From Thermoguttaceae bacterium (GTDB lineage Bacteria; Planctomycetota; Planctomycetia; Pirellulales; Thermoguttaceae), in assembly GCA_028695965.1 (NCBI GenBank), contig JAQVHZ010000007.1:1-64000 (forward strand): a DNA stretch of 64,000 bases, written 5' to 3'. This document shows, piece after piece, positions 1-9,035 of the stretch. The translations under genes and the position numbers were made by a program. The notes under the pieces were generated by a model. It was not told the DNA's origin. It made no database searches and worked only from the letters and a program-made list of their open reading frames with translations. Within the stretch, counting starts at the first letter, position 1; each line of letters starts with the position of its first letter.

Positions 1-2
1 AA

Positions 3-2639
3 AAATTCGAAGCGTTTATAACCGACGTTAGGCTTGTTCGCGCGGAGCTTCTAGAAGACGCCGAATGGGAGCCGGGTTTCGAGAAGTATTGCGACGTTGA
101 GCCCGCGCTGATGAGCGTTCCGGAACAAAAGAGCGAGAGTTTGGACGTCGGCAACGGCGAGTTGAGCTCTATTGGAGCGGAATTGGTTCATTTCTGTCGG
201 CTTAGCGACCGCAGATACTATGCTGAAGAGCGCAATCGCGTCGTTCAAAATAAATTCAGCGACGACGTCAAGTTGTTGGCAATCTTCTGCGACCTTGATT
301 TCTGTCTGCGCGTAGTGCGGCGCCGCATTTTTGAAGGCGATCTTGGTCTTGGTCAAACGCTCTCGAGGTTGGTCGGCAAAATAGTCGAGAATTTTCTCGT
401 GATGGATGAATCGGCGCTCGCTGCAGCAGAAATAGATGAAACGGCGCGTGTTTTCGATAATCTGTTCGATCAAATGAAGGAAAGACCCGTTGGGTTTTAC
501 GACGACGCGCACTACTGGCTTGCCGCCTTTCCCATTTGGGATCTTCAGGCGGATCTTCTTGGGCGTCTTTATACTGATTACGCTGAGCGCGTCAGCGTCG
601 AAACGGCAGAAAATGAAGCAGAAGAAGAACTTAGACAGACGTGTCTAGAAAAAATGAAGGCGCAGACGGACCGCGCGTTCCTTCATATGCTTATTGCGGT
701 GAAACGCTTGCCCGTCGCCGATCCGACGCTCCTGCTTCGAACCGCGTCGTCTTATGCCACATATTACATTTGGCTTTCGCGTAACGGTCGTCAAGAAGAA
801 GCGTGCCAACTCGTTCGTAAAGAAGGGGAACGTTTAGAGAATCGCGCTCAGATGAAGACTCCGCTCAATTTACTTGCTGTGAGTCTGTTTTACGAATTGA
901 TTTCCAACGCCGCACTAGACGCTTGCTATCATCCAGAAACGGCAAAATGGGCGCTCCATAAGCTTGAAGACGCTTTGAACGCCGAAAAGAAAATAATGAC
1001 TAAGCAGGTGGTAACAACCGACCGCTTTGGCAGGCTTTATTCTCGTTTTGCCGATCTAGCAGACGCCGAAGGCCAGACGCAAGCCGCGCTCGAATGGGCT
1101 AGAAAAGCTCTGGAATGTTTCACGTCGCTCGTGCGCAATAACACAGCGACAAGCCGCGCGTTTGGACTCTTTACGAAATTGGTCGTCTATTTATTTGATA
1201 AGGGAACAGACGAAGACAAACGCTTAGGCGCGAAGCTTTATCGCGTCGCGGAACGGTACTTCAACTCGAGCAGTAAGAAACGTCGTCGAGAACGCGTCAG
1301 TAATTTCTGGATCATTTCGATCTCTGCGTTTCGTTGGTATGACCTCGACCGGAACTGTTTTAGCCGCGCTAAGTATATCGTGGAGAACTTCGAGCGGCTT
1401 TGCGAGTATTTCCCGGATGAGCTGACGCGCGTCTACAAGCAAATTGAAGGGAGTTTTTATCGAGGGAATTTCCTGCTTCGTCATTGTTCTTTTGAAGGCG
1501 CCAACGACGCTCTGACTACGCTCGTCGACCTGCTTAAAGGACGATTGGAAGACTTTGGCGCAATACCAAACGACGATCCGATGCAATCTATTATGCTTCG
1601 CTTGCATGAGCAGCTGAAAAGTCAGTTGATAGTGTCGAAGCTGTTAAAGGTTGAGTTGGGCGTCATCAGGGACGATGAAGCGCCTGACGTTCGCGATACT
1701 CTCAGGAACGCCTTGGCTCTTTGTGACAGCGCAATGGAGCTTCAGTTCCTTTTCAAGCCGAAAACGCCTTTTTTCCAAAGAGTTCAACAGTTCCGAAAGA
1801 ATTGGATTGAAGAGAAGAAAGAGCGTGAGACGGACGAACGTGAAATGAAATCCTCTCCGGTTGACGATAAGGAACGCGTTTCCATAAAACGACGCTTAGT
1901 CGCCTGGAAAGGTCGTCTGAAAGATTACGTCAAGAGCGCTGAAGCAATCTGGGAGAGAAACGTTCCCAAAGAGGATTTGGGCTTGATATATAGCTATTTC
2001 CTCCTTCGAGTCTTTGACGCGATATTCAAGTCTCGCGACGAAAGTTACGCGACGGGCAGAAAGGCGTTTAACGGCGTCATGGCAAAAATGTCCGAGACGT
2101 TTGGACGCGGATCGGAGATTGAAGTAACGTGTCGTTACTTTTGGGCAGACGAACATCTGAATCAAAGACGTTGGAGCGCCGTCGTCAACGAGACTAAGCG
2201 GATTCATCGTATGTACGCGTCGACTGCCGAGCGAAAGGGGTACGACGTCGACGTCTTGACGCCGCTCTGGATCGATTCGTTCCGAATGACGGCGCGCGCG
2301 TATCTGGGCCGCCGCCGCTTGGGCGATTTACGCAAAGCGGAGAAGATTGTCGACCGAACCCTTAACACGTGTCGACAATCTTTAAGACAGAAGAAATTCC
2401 ATCTTCGCAGCGTCTATTACGACCTGCTTCTTTTGCAGGCGCGCGTCGATTATTCGCGCGGTCGTAAGAGCGAGGCGCTTCGGACTGCAGAACGCGTTAA
2501 GCGCGCTTTTGGCGCTTCGGCGAAGCGCGGCGCGTTTGATCCGTCGAAAGAATCGATCAAGGATCTCAACGCCTTATTGGCGTCTCTAAAAGACGAATCA
2601 GTTGGAGAGAAGGACGCAAGTAGAGCTCCTGGTAATTAA
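3..2639 (+). CDS. Large alpha-helical (TPR-like) repeat protein, 5'-truncated by the window edge
   Basis: The supplied ORF starts at 111, but the same frame is open back to position 3, so the gene likely begins upstream. The sequence is rich in amphipathic helical-repeat patterns. It ends 18 nt before the methyltransferase ATG. Confidence 0.7.
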   Translation, partial: KFEAFITDVRLVRAELLEDAEWEPGFEKYCDVEPALMSVPEQKSESLDVGNGELSSIGAELVHFCRLSDRRYYAEERNRVVQNKFSDDVKLLAIFCDLDFCLRVVRRRIFEGDLGLGQTLSRLVGKIVENFLVMDESALAAAEIDETARVFDNLFDQMKERPVGFYDDAHYWLAAFPIWDLQADLLGRLYTDYAERVSVETAENEAEEELRQTCLEKMKAQTDRAFLHMLIAVKRLPVADPTLLLRTASSYATYYIWLSRNGRQEEACQLVRKEGERLENRAQMKTPLNLLAVSLFYELISNAALDACYHPETAKWALHKLEDALNAEKKIMTKQVVTTDRFGRLYSRFADLADAEGQTQAALEWARKALECFTSLVRNNTATSRAFGLFTKLVVYLFDKGTDEDKRLGAKLYRVAERYFNSSSKKRRRERVSNFWIISISAFRWYDLDRNCFSRAKYIVENFERLCEYFPDELTRVYKQIEGSFYRGNFLLRHCSFEGANDALTTLVDLLKGRLEDFGAIPNDDPMQSIMLRLHEQLKSQLIVSKLLKVELGVIRDDEAPDVRDTLRNALALCDSAMELQFLFKPKTPFFQRVQQFRKNWIEEKKERETDEREMKSSPVDDKERVSIKRRLVAWKGRLKDYVKSAEAIWERNVPKEDLGLIYSYFLLRVFDAIFKSRDESYATGRKAFNGVMAKMSETFGRGSEIEVTCRYFWADEHLNQRRWSAVVNETKRIHRMYASTAERKGYDVDVLTPLWIDSFRMTARAYLGRRRLGDLRKAEKIVDRTLNTCRQSLRQKKFHLRSVYYDLLLLQARVDYSRGRKSEALRTAERVKRAFGASAKRGAFDPSKESIKDLNALLASLKDESVGEKDASRAPGN

Positions 2640-2657
2640 GAACGGAAAGGTACTTTG

Positions 2658-4181
2658 ATGAGCAACCGCGTTCGTCAAATGCGAGAAGCGCTTGGCGTCA
2701 ACCATGAAGATTTTGCCGCGCAAGTGAATGTGTCTCCGCGATTTCTAGTCGCATTAGAGGAGGACGCCTGCGTAGTCGGCGTCGACGCGGCGATAAGAAT
2801 TGCACGCGCATTAGGGACGACGGTCGAGCAGCTCTTTGGAGACCTGCCGGAGAACGATGCGTTTACTGGAGCGGCGGCAACTGCGGCAGAGCCTGACGTC
2901 AAACCTGTGAACGCCGAGGAACCGGAGCCGTCTGCAGAGCCGAAAAAGCGACGCAAGGCGACTCCGCATAAGAACAAGTCTGCGGCGTCTACATCGCTGG
3001 AAGATCCTGCGGTCGAACCCCCAAAGGTCGCGCCTTACTCGACTGAATTAGAGCAGAAAACGCTTGACGAACTTTTGCTTGAAGAAGACGCTTCTCCACG
3101 CTTGGCGCTTGAAACGGTTGAGTCTGCGGAACCGCGCAGAGTCAACGCGCCTCTGCGCAGTCAGAAAGTTTCGTCGAGTTTTTCGAAGACGGCGCAGACG
3201 GACGGTCTTGCTGATTCGCCCGTGGGGCTGACAGATCCTACGCTTGGACGCCCCATTCGTTATTTCGACCTCTTTTGTGGAATTGGCGGCTTTCATTACG
3301 CCGCGCAAAAGGTCTTCGCGCAGATGAAGCGCACGAGCGAGTGCGTCATTAGCTGCGACGTCGACAAATATGCGCAGCAGAGTTACGCCGCGAATTTTGG
3401 CGCGACGCCTTTTGGAGACGTTTCTCGACTCTCTTCTGAAGATATTCCTGATTTTGATCTTCTCTTTGCAGGTTTTCCGTGTCAAACGTTTTCAATTATC
3501 GGTTTGCGCAAAGGTTTTGCAGACGAAACGAAAGGCTCTCTTTTCTTTCAGATAGCCCGCGTCTTGAAGGACAAGCGGCCGCGCGCGTTTGTCTTGGAAA
3601 ATGTTCGCCAACTTACGACGCACGATTCCGGACGAACCTTTCAGATAATCTTACGCGTTTTGCAGGAGGAACTTGGATACTTCGTTGATTGGCGTATTCT
3701 GAACGCGCTCGAATGCGGTCTTCCTCAGAAGCGCGAGCGCGTTGTCGTCGTCGGTTCGACAGAGCCGTTTGAGATGGAATGGCCCAAACCGATCGAGCCG
3801 ACTCCATTGAGCGACCTCTTGGAGGATGATAAAGACGTCGATCAGAAGTATTTTGCGTCTCCGGAGATTGTTCGCAGGCGGAAAGAAGCGCATCAATCGG
3901 AGTTTTATCCTTCGATTTGGCATGAGAATAAGTCGGGCAATATCTCTTCGTATCCGTACAGCTGCGCATTGCGCGCTGGAGCGAGTTATAATTACTTGCT
4001 CGTTAATGGCGAACGTAGATTGACCCCGCGAGAAATGTTGCGTTTGCAAGGTTTCCCAGACAATTTCAAGATTGTAGTATCCGATACCCAAATTCGTAAG
4101 CAGGCTGGCAACGCCGCGCCTGTCCACCTAATTCAACGCGCGCTTGAGCGGTTTTTGCCGCTGGTCTTTGTGAAGAAATGA
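2658..4181 (+). CDS. DNA (cytosine-5) methyltransferase with N-terminal XRE-type HTH domain and long linker
   Basis: N-terminal HTH (VRQMREALGVNHEDFAAQVNVSPRFLVALEE...). C5-MTase motifs FDLFCGIGGFH (I), GFPCQTFS (IV), LENVRQL (VI), GLPQKRERV (VIII), RRLTPREMLRLQGFP (IX) and QAGNAAPV (X). Confidence 0.95.
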   Translation: MSNRVRQMREALGVNHEDFAAQVNVSPRFLVALEEDACVVGVDAAIRIARALGTTVEQLFGDLPENDAFTGAAATAAEPDVKPVNAEEPEPSAEPKKRRKATPHKNKSAASTSLEDPAVEPPKVAPYSTELEQKTLDELLLEEDASPRLALETVESAEPRRVNAPLRSQKVSSSFSKTAQTDGLADSPVGLTDPTLGRPIRYFDLFCGIGGFHYAAQKVFAQMKRTSECVISCDVDKYAQQSYAANFGATPFGDVSRLSSEDIPDFDLLFAGFPCQTFSIIGLRKGFADETKGSLFFQIARVLKDKRPRAFVLENVRQLTTHDSGRTFQIILRVLQEELGYFVDWRILNALECGLPQKRERVVVVGSTEPFEMEWPKPIEPTPLSDLLEDDKDVDQKYFASPEIVRRRKEAHQSEFYPSIWHENKSGNISSYPYSCALRAGASYNYLLVNGERRLTPREMLRLQGFPDNFKIVVSDTQIRKQAGNAAPVHLIQRALERFLPLVFVKK

Positions 4182-4732
4182 CGGACGATTCGAAGAAGCG
4201 CGCGGGCGCTGGTAAGAGACGCGCAAGTAAGCGCCCCATTGTCCTGCCGAAGCTCCCGGAACTTCCGCAAGGAGACGATTCGCCAGAAAAATTTGACGTT
4301 TTTGACGCGTCAAAACGTTCGGAGATTATGAGCAAAGTCAGGTCGACGAAGAACAAGTCGACAGAGTTGCGCTTGATACAAGAATTTAAGCGACTAGGAA
4401 TTACGGGCTGGCGCAGGCACGTCAAGATTGTTGGCAAACCTGATTTTCTCTTTCGGAAGCTGCGTATCGCGTTGTTTGTCGACGGATGTTTCTGGCACGG
4501 GCACGACTGCCGCAATACAAAGCCGAAGGATCATGCGGATTATTGGCGCGCCAAGATTGAACGCAACCAGATTCGGGATCGCGCCGTAACGGAACGTCTT
4601 CAAGCGCTAGGGTATCGTGTCATACGCATTTGGGAATGTGATTTTAAAAAGGCGAACGCCGAACGACTGGAAGAAAATTTGCGACCGATTGTTGAAGCGC
4701 TTGAACGTATTCAATCGGAATCGAACTCGTAA
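4178..4732 (+). CDS. vsr: Very short patch repair (Vsr) DNA mismatch endonuclease
   Basis: RSEIMSKVRSTKNKSTELRL...KPDFLFRKLRIALFVDGCFWHGHDC...W..KI..N..RD signature. ATGA overlap with the methyltransferase stop. Confidence 0.95.
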   Translation: MTDDSKKRAGAGKRRASKRPIVLPKLPELPQGDDSPEKFDVFDASKRSEIMSKVRSTKNKSTELRLIQEFKRLGITGWRRHVKIVGKPDFLFRKLRIALFVDGCFWHGHDCRNTKPKDHADYWRAKIERNQIRDRAVTERLQALGYRVIRIWECDFKKANAERLEENLRPIVEALERIQSESNS

Positions 4733-4746
4733 AACTAAACGTTGCT

Positions 4747-5883
4747 ATGGAATTGTTAAAAAAAATTCTGAAACTTGACGACGATCAACGAAAAAACACA
4801 ATCGTTCTTACTTCTACCCTTGGAATCGTCGTCAATCTGCTTATTGCTGTCGCGAAGATTCTTATTGGCGTTTTGGCCTCGTCAATAGCAATCATCTCCG
4901 AAGGCGTCCACAACGTTACTGACGCAATGACTTCGTTTTTATCGCTTATTGGAGTGAAACTTGCCGATAAACGCCCCACCGAAAAACACCCGTTTGGATA
5001 TGGGCGGATTGAATACCTCGCAAGCCTTACGATAGCGGTTCTAATTTTGGTCGCAGGTGTGGAGATGCTGCTCGGCTCCTTCAAATTAATACTGAAGCCT
5101 GCTGAATTGTCGGTTACCTACGGCGCTCTTGTTTTCATTGCTGCGACGGCGGTTGTGAAGTATTGGCTTGGCGTCTATACGATTAGAAAGGGCAAGGACG
5201 TCGATTCCGGCTCTCTCGTCGCCATTGGGCTTGAAGGGCGCAACGACGCGTTTATCTCGGCTGTAACAATCGCGTCTGGACTAGTCTTTTTGGTTCTTCA
5301 TTATTCTGTTGACGCGTATGTTGGCGTTTTTCGGTCCTTTATTGTTATCAAAACCGGCGTTGACGTTTTGCTTGAATCAGTGGGACAATTGCTCGGCCGC
5401 GCCGGCAAAAAGGAGCTTGCGGATCAGCTCTATCGTGAGATTCTCGAAACAGAGGGAATTATTAATGCTGCCGATATGATTTTGCATAATTATGGTCCAA
5501 ACGCTTGGTCGGGTTCCGTTAATGTTGAGGTCGATCATTCGAAGACAGTTGGAGAAGTCTATCTGTTCCTCCACAGCCTGCAATTACGAATCATGCATGA
5601 GCACAATGTTACTATGGTCTTTGGCGTCTACGCGACGGGAATCGATCATAAGGATTACGTTTATCTTCGAGAACTTATTGTGCAATTCGTCCAAGGGCAG
5701 AAGCATATCAAGAATTTCCACGCGCTCTATTTGGATTCCAATACGAATAGAATTTACTGTGATTTTGTCGTTGACTACGATTTAGAGGATTGGGACGCGT
5801 TACGCGAGGAGTTCATTGCCTACATGGCAGGTTTTTATCCCGATAAAGAAGTTTATTTGACAATTGAAACAGAATTTGTTTGA
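4747..5883 (+). CDS. Cation diffusion facilitator (CDF) family metal transporter, copy 1
   Basis: CDF architecture (SIAIISEGVHNVTDAMTS...HPFGYGRIEYL...GRNDAFIS) with a cytosolic C-terminal domain. Begins 15 nt after vsr. Confidence 0.93.
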   Translation: MELLKKILKLDDDQRKNTIVLTSTLGIVVNLLIAVAKILIGVLASSIAIISEGVHNVTDAMTSFLSLIGVKLADKRPTEKHPFGYGRIEYLASLTIAVLILVAGVEMLLGSFKLILKPAELSVTYGALVFIAATAVVKYWLGVYTIRKGKDVDSGSLVAIGLEGRNDAFISAVTIASGLVFLVLHYSVDAYVGVFRSFIVIKTGVDVLLESVGQLLGRAGKKELADQLYREILETEGIINAADMILHNYGPNAWSGSVNVEVDHSKTVGEVYLFLHSLQLRIMHEHNVTMVFGVYATGIDHKDYVYLRELIVQFVQGQKHIKNFHALYLDSNTNRIYCDFVVDYDLEDWDALREEFIAYMAGFYPDKEVYLTIETEFV

Positions 5884-6059
5884 CGTTTGTTTTGAATGGC
5901 GTTAAGCGGCGCTCCATGTAAGAAAGGTCAGCAGACTCTCAGACTAACGAACACCCAACAATGAAAAGATATTGCGTCCGGTTACAGAAGCGCTTGAACG
6001 AGACCAAATCGGAATCGCCCTGATGAATTATTGATCGTTACTATGGAACTATTAAAAAA

Positions 6060-7178
6060 ATGCCTGCGTCTTGGCGACGATCAGCGAAAAATGCGATTGT
6101 TCTTACTTCTTTGCTTGGAATCGTCGTCAATTTGCTCATCGCTGGCGTGAAGATTCTTATTGGCGTTTTGACGTCGTCGATAGCGATCGTATCTGAAGGC
6201 GTCAACAATTTGTCCGACGTCCTGACCTCGTTTTTGTCGCTTGTCGGGGCGAAACTTGCCGAAAAGCGGCCTAATGAAAAGCGCCCGTTCGGGTATGGAC
6301 GGATAGAATATCTCACAAGCCTTACAATTGCAGTTATCATTTTAGTCGCGGGCGTGGAGATGCTGATCGGTTCGGTCAAGTTGATTGTGAATCCCGCCGA
6401 ATTATCCCTTACCTATCTTTCTCTTATTATCATTGGAGCGACGGCGATCGTTAAGTACCAACTTGGCGTCTATACGATCAAAAAGGGCAAGCAAGTCGAT
6501 TCTGGTTCGCTGGTCGCCGTCGGTCTTGATTGCCGCAACGACGCGTTTATCTCAATTGTAACGATCGTTTCCGGATTAATCTTTTTAATTTTTCATTACT
6601 CGATCGACGCGCATATTGGCGTCTTTATGTCCTTTGTCGTTATCAAAGCAGGCGTTGACGTTTTGTGGGATTCGATCAGCGAATTGCTTGGTCGTTCTGG
6701 TAAAAAGGAACTTGCGGATCAGCTTTATCGTGAGATTCTCGAGACGGATGGAATTATTGACGCCGCCGATATGGTTTTGCATAACTACGGACCAAGCGCT
6801 TGGTCGGGGACCGTTAATGTCGAAATCGACCATGCGAAAACAGTTGGAGACGTCTATCTGTTCCTCCATAGTCTGCAGTTACGAATCATGCATGAGCATA
6901 ACGTTACGATGGTCTTCGGCATTCATGCAACCGGAATCGATCATAAAGAATACGTCGAACTTCGAGACGTCGTTCAGGAATTCATTCAGGAACGCGAGCA
7001 TATCAAGACCTTTCACGCGCTCTATTTAGACGCAGAAGCCAATAGAATCTACTGCGATCTGGTCGTCGACTTCGATTTAAAAGAACGGGACGAATTACAC
7101 GACGATTTTATCGCCTATATGACGCGCTTTTATCCGGATAAAGAGGTCTCTTTGAAGATCGAAACGGAATTTGTCTAA
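6060..7178 (+). CDS. CDF family metal transporter, copy 2 (tandem paralog with altered N-terminus)
   Basis: Strong full-length similarity to the 4747-5883 product from ...NAIVLTSLLGIVVNLLIA onward. The ancestral ATG (6043) is out of frame. Confidence 0.88.
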   Translation: MPASWRRSAKNAIVLTSLLGIVVNLLIAGVKILIGVLTSSIAIVSEGVNNLSDVLTSFLSLVGAKLAEKRPNEKRPFGYGRIEYLTSLTIAVIILVAGVEMLIGSVKLIVNPAELSLTYLSLIIIGATAIVKYQLGVYTIKKGKQVDSGSLVAVGLDCRNDAFISIVTIVSGLIFLIFHYSIDAHIGVFMSFVVIKAGVDVLWDSISELLGRSGKKELADQLYREILETDGIIDAADMVLHNYGPSAWSGTVNVEIDHAKTVGDVYLFLHSLQLRIMHEHNVTMVFGIHATGIDHKEYVELRDVVQEFIQEREHIKTFHALYLDAEANRIYCDLVVDFDLKERDELHDDFIAYMTRFYPDKEVSLKIETEFV

Positions 7179-7317
7179 AATCTAAATTGAATGGCGCCTA
7201 ATTTGCACAGTGTAGATGAGTCTTTAGTGATCGATCAAACTAATGAGCGCCGTCGTTACGGTAATGACAGCCTTCATCTAAAACCAAACAGTTACGATAA
7301 GAAAGCGAAGCGAATCT

Positions 7318-7515
7318 ATGGCAATCAAATTGAACCCCGACGAAAATGTCGTGAAGAAAGTGAAAGAAGCGCTCGCTCGGACAGGCGGGTATTGTCCGTG
7401 TCGACGGGAACGCACCCCAGAGTACAAGTGTATATGCGAAGAGTTCCGTAATCAGATCAAGGACCCGAACTTTGAGGGCTACTGCCACTGTATGTTGTAT
7501 TACAAGTCGAAATGA
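7318..7515 (+). CDS. Ferredoxin:thioredoxin reductase catalytic-chain family protein (65 aa)
   Basis: Cysteine pattern YCPCRRERTPEYKCICEEFRNQIKDPNFEGYCHCMLYYK (CPC..CxC..CHC) typical of the FTR beta chain. Immediately followed by a thioredoxin gene. Confidence 0.85.
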   Translation: MAIKLNPDENVVKKVKEALARTGGYCPCRRERTPEYKCICEEFRNQIKDPNFEGYCHCMLYYKSK

Positions 7516-7535
7516 CCGACAAGAAGGAGAATGAA

Positions 7536-7844
7536 ATGGAAGTTACAATTACAAGTAAAAATTTTGAACAAGAAGTTAAAAACTCGACGACGCCCGTCCT
7601 GTTGGATTTCTGGGCGTCTTGGTGCCCGCCTTGCCAAATGCTTGGTCCGGTCTTAGCCGAGGTTGCAAAAGAGTATGCTGGAAAAGTTAAAGTCGGCAAG
7701 GTGAACGTCGACGAAGAACGAGACCTTGCTGACAAGTTTGACGTGTCGAGCATTCCGCTGCTTGTCGTAGTCAAGGACGGCAAGGTTGTCAAACAGGCAG
7801 TTGGGTACCACTCAAAAGAGCAGATTAAAGCTCTGATTAGCTGA
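7536..7844 (+). CDS. trxA: Thioredoxin
   Basis: PVLLDFWASWCPPCQMLGPVLAEVAKEY...KVNVDEERDLADKFDVSSIPLLVV. The upstream ATG (7512) overlaps the FTR stop, but AAGGAG spacing favours 7536. Confidence 0.93.
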   Translation: MEVTITSKNFEQEVKNSTTPVLLDFWASWCPPCQMLGPVLAEVAKEYAGKVKVGKVNVDEERDLADKFDVSSIPLLVVVKDGKVVKQAVGYHSKEQIKALIS

Positions 7845-7912
7845 AAGCGTAAGACAAGTCTATTGGCGCGCTTCTGTGAAATCGGATCTTGCGCGCTAAT
7901 CAAGAAATAACA

Positions 7913-7950
7913 AAGGCTGGCCGGTTTTTACCGTACAGCCTTGATTTTTT
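7913..7950 (+). terminator. Rho-independent terminator after trxA
   Basis: Stem aaggctg...cagcctt followed by gatttttt. Confidence 0.7.
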
Positions 7951-8008
7951 GTGCAACTGAAGCTCGAACGAATCTGCTCTCAGCGCGCAAGGCGCAGAAG
8001 CGAACAAT

Positions 8009-8221
8009 TTACTTCTTGCCCTTTTCTTCCGGAGCTTCCTTGACCTTCTTTTTCTTCTTCAAGACTACCTTGTAGACGCGAATTTTCGGAAGGTTAAAGG
8101 GGGAAGATTCTTCGGTCCAACGATCTTGGGACTGCAATCTTTCAATACGTTCGACTCTCGTCAATACATTACGCGATCGCGAAATGCCTTTTTTGATCTT
8201 TAAACTTTTATCAATGGTCAT
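8009..8221 (-). CDS. PVC-type small basic protein (TIGR04137-like)
   Basis: MTIDKSLKIKKGISRSRNVLTRVERIERLQSQDRW...NLPKIRVYKVVLKKKKK. A GGAG Shine-Dalgarno precedes the internal ATG at 8221. Confidence 0.75.
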   Translation of the reverse strand: MTIDKSLKIKKGISRSRNVLTRVERIERLQSQDRWTEESSPFNLPKIRVYKVVLKKKKKVKEAPEEKGKK

Positions 8222-8670
8222 TGGTACATTCTCCAAACGTTTTACGCGGCTGCTCGATCGCTCGAACTCGACCCGACGTCCAGTTTGCGACAAAACGACG
8301 GACGCAACGCGCCTGTCTTGGCGATCCGCCCGCGAAACATTCCTAACAACGCTTACGCATAGCGCAAGCGCATTATGGAACGCTTAGTCAGACAAGTATA
8401 CAAGGATGTTCCGATTTTACAAGGGGGCGCCGAGTTTTTCTTGAGTTGAATTTTAAAGTTGCCAGCAGACGGAGTCAAAGCTCTCGTTTAGCAGGTTTCG
8501 TTTTCTCTATCTGTTATCTTCTCGTCAAGCCTATTGCTTTTTGGCGCAAGAATCAGTCTTGCGCGCGGCTCAGGAAAAGAGTATTGTCAGGTTGAAGGGT
8601 TAGAGACAACGGCGCTTAGAATCGTCTCGTCTCTGGTGAAAACAGTTTTGATTAGAAGGATCGCTTCGCT

Positions 8671-8973
8671 ATGAAAGTTCGACACGATATCGAAACGGGA
8701 TTGGCTTACGCTTGCAAAGTGTTAGCAGCACGAATGACTGAGTTGAAACGCGATCCCGAACTGGACGCAGCGCTTGCTTTGGCAGTTCTGGCGCTCTTGA
8801 AGTCGACTGAGATTACGACCGACGTTCGCAACGAGGAGGAACCGAGAATCATCAATTTCGAACGTGCAAAAGCCGAAATACTAGCGCGCCGCGCCCAAGG
8901 CGCCGTGACAGCGCAAAAGGAGCGTCGGCAAGAACCGAGCCGTCCGCGCTTGCGGGTCTTTTACGGAGAATGA
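8671..8973 (+). CDS. Hypothetical protein (100 aa)
   Basis: Isolated ORF followed by a strong terminator. Confidence 0.55.
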   Translation: MKVRHDIETGLAYACKVLAARMTELKRDPELDAALALAVLALLKSTEITTDVRNEEEPRIINFERAKAEILARRAQGAVTAQKERRQEPSRPRLRVFYGE

Positions 8974-8999
8974 GTTTTGCAAACGAAAGCGAATCGTTG

Positions 9000-9035
9000 A
9001 CAGCCGGGAAGCCAATGGATCCCGGCTGTTTTCAT
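9000..9035 (+). terminator. Rho-independent terminator
   Basis: Perfect stem acagccggga...tcccggctgt followed by tttc. Confidence 0.75.
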
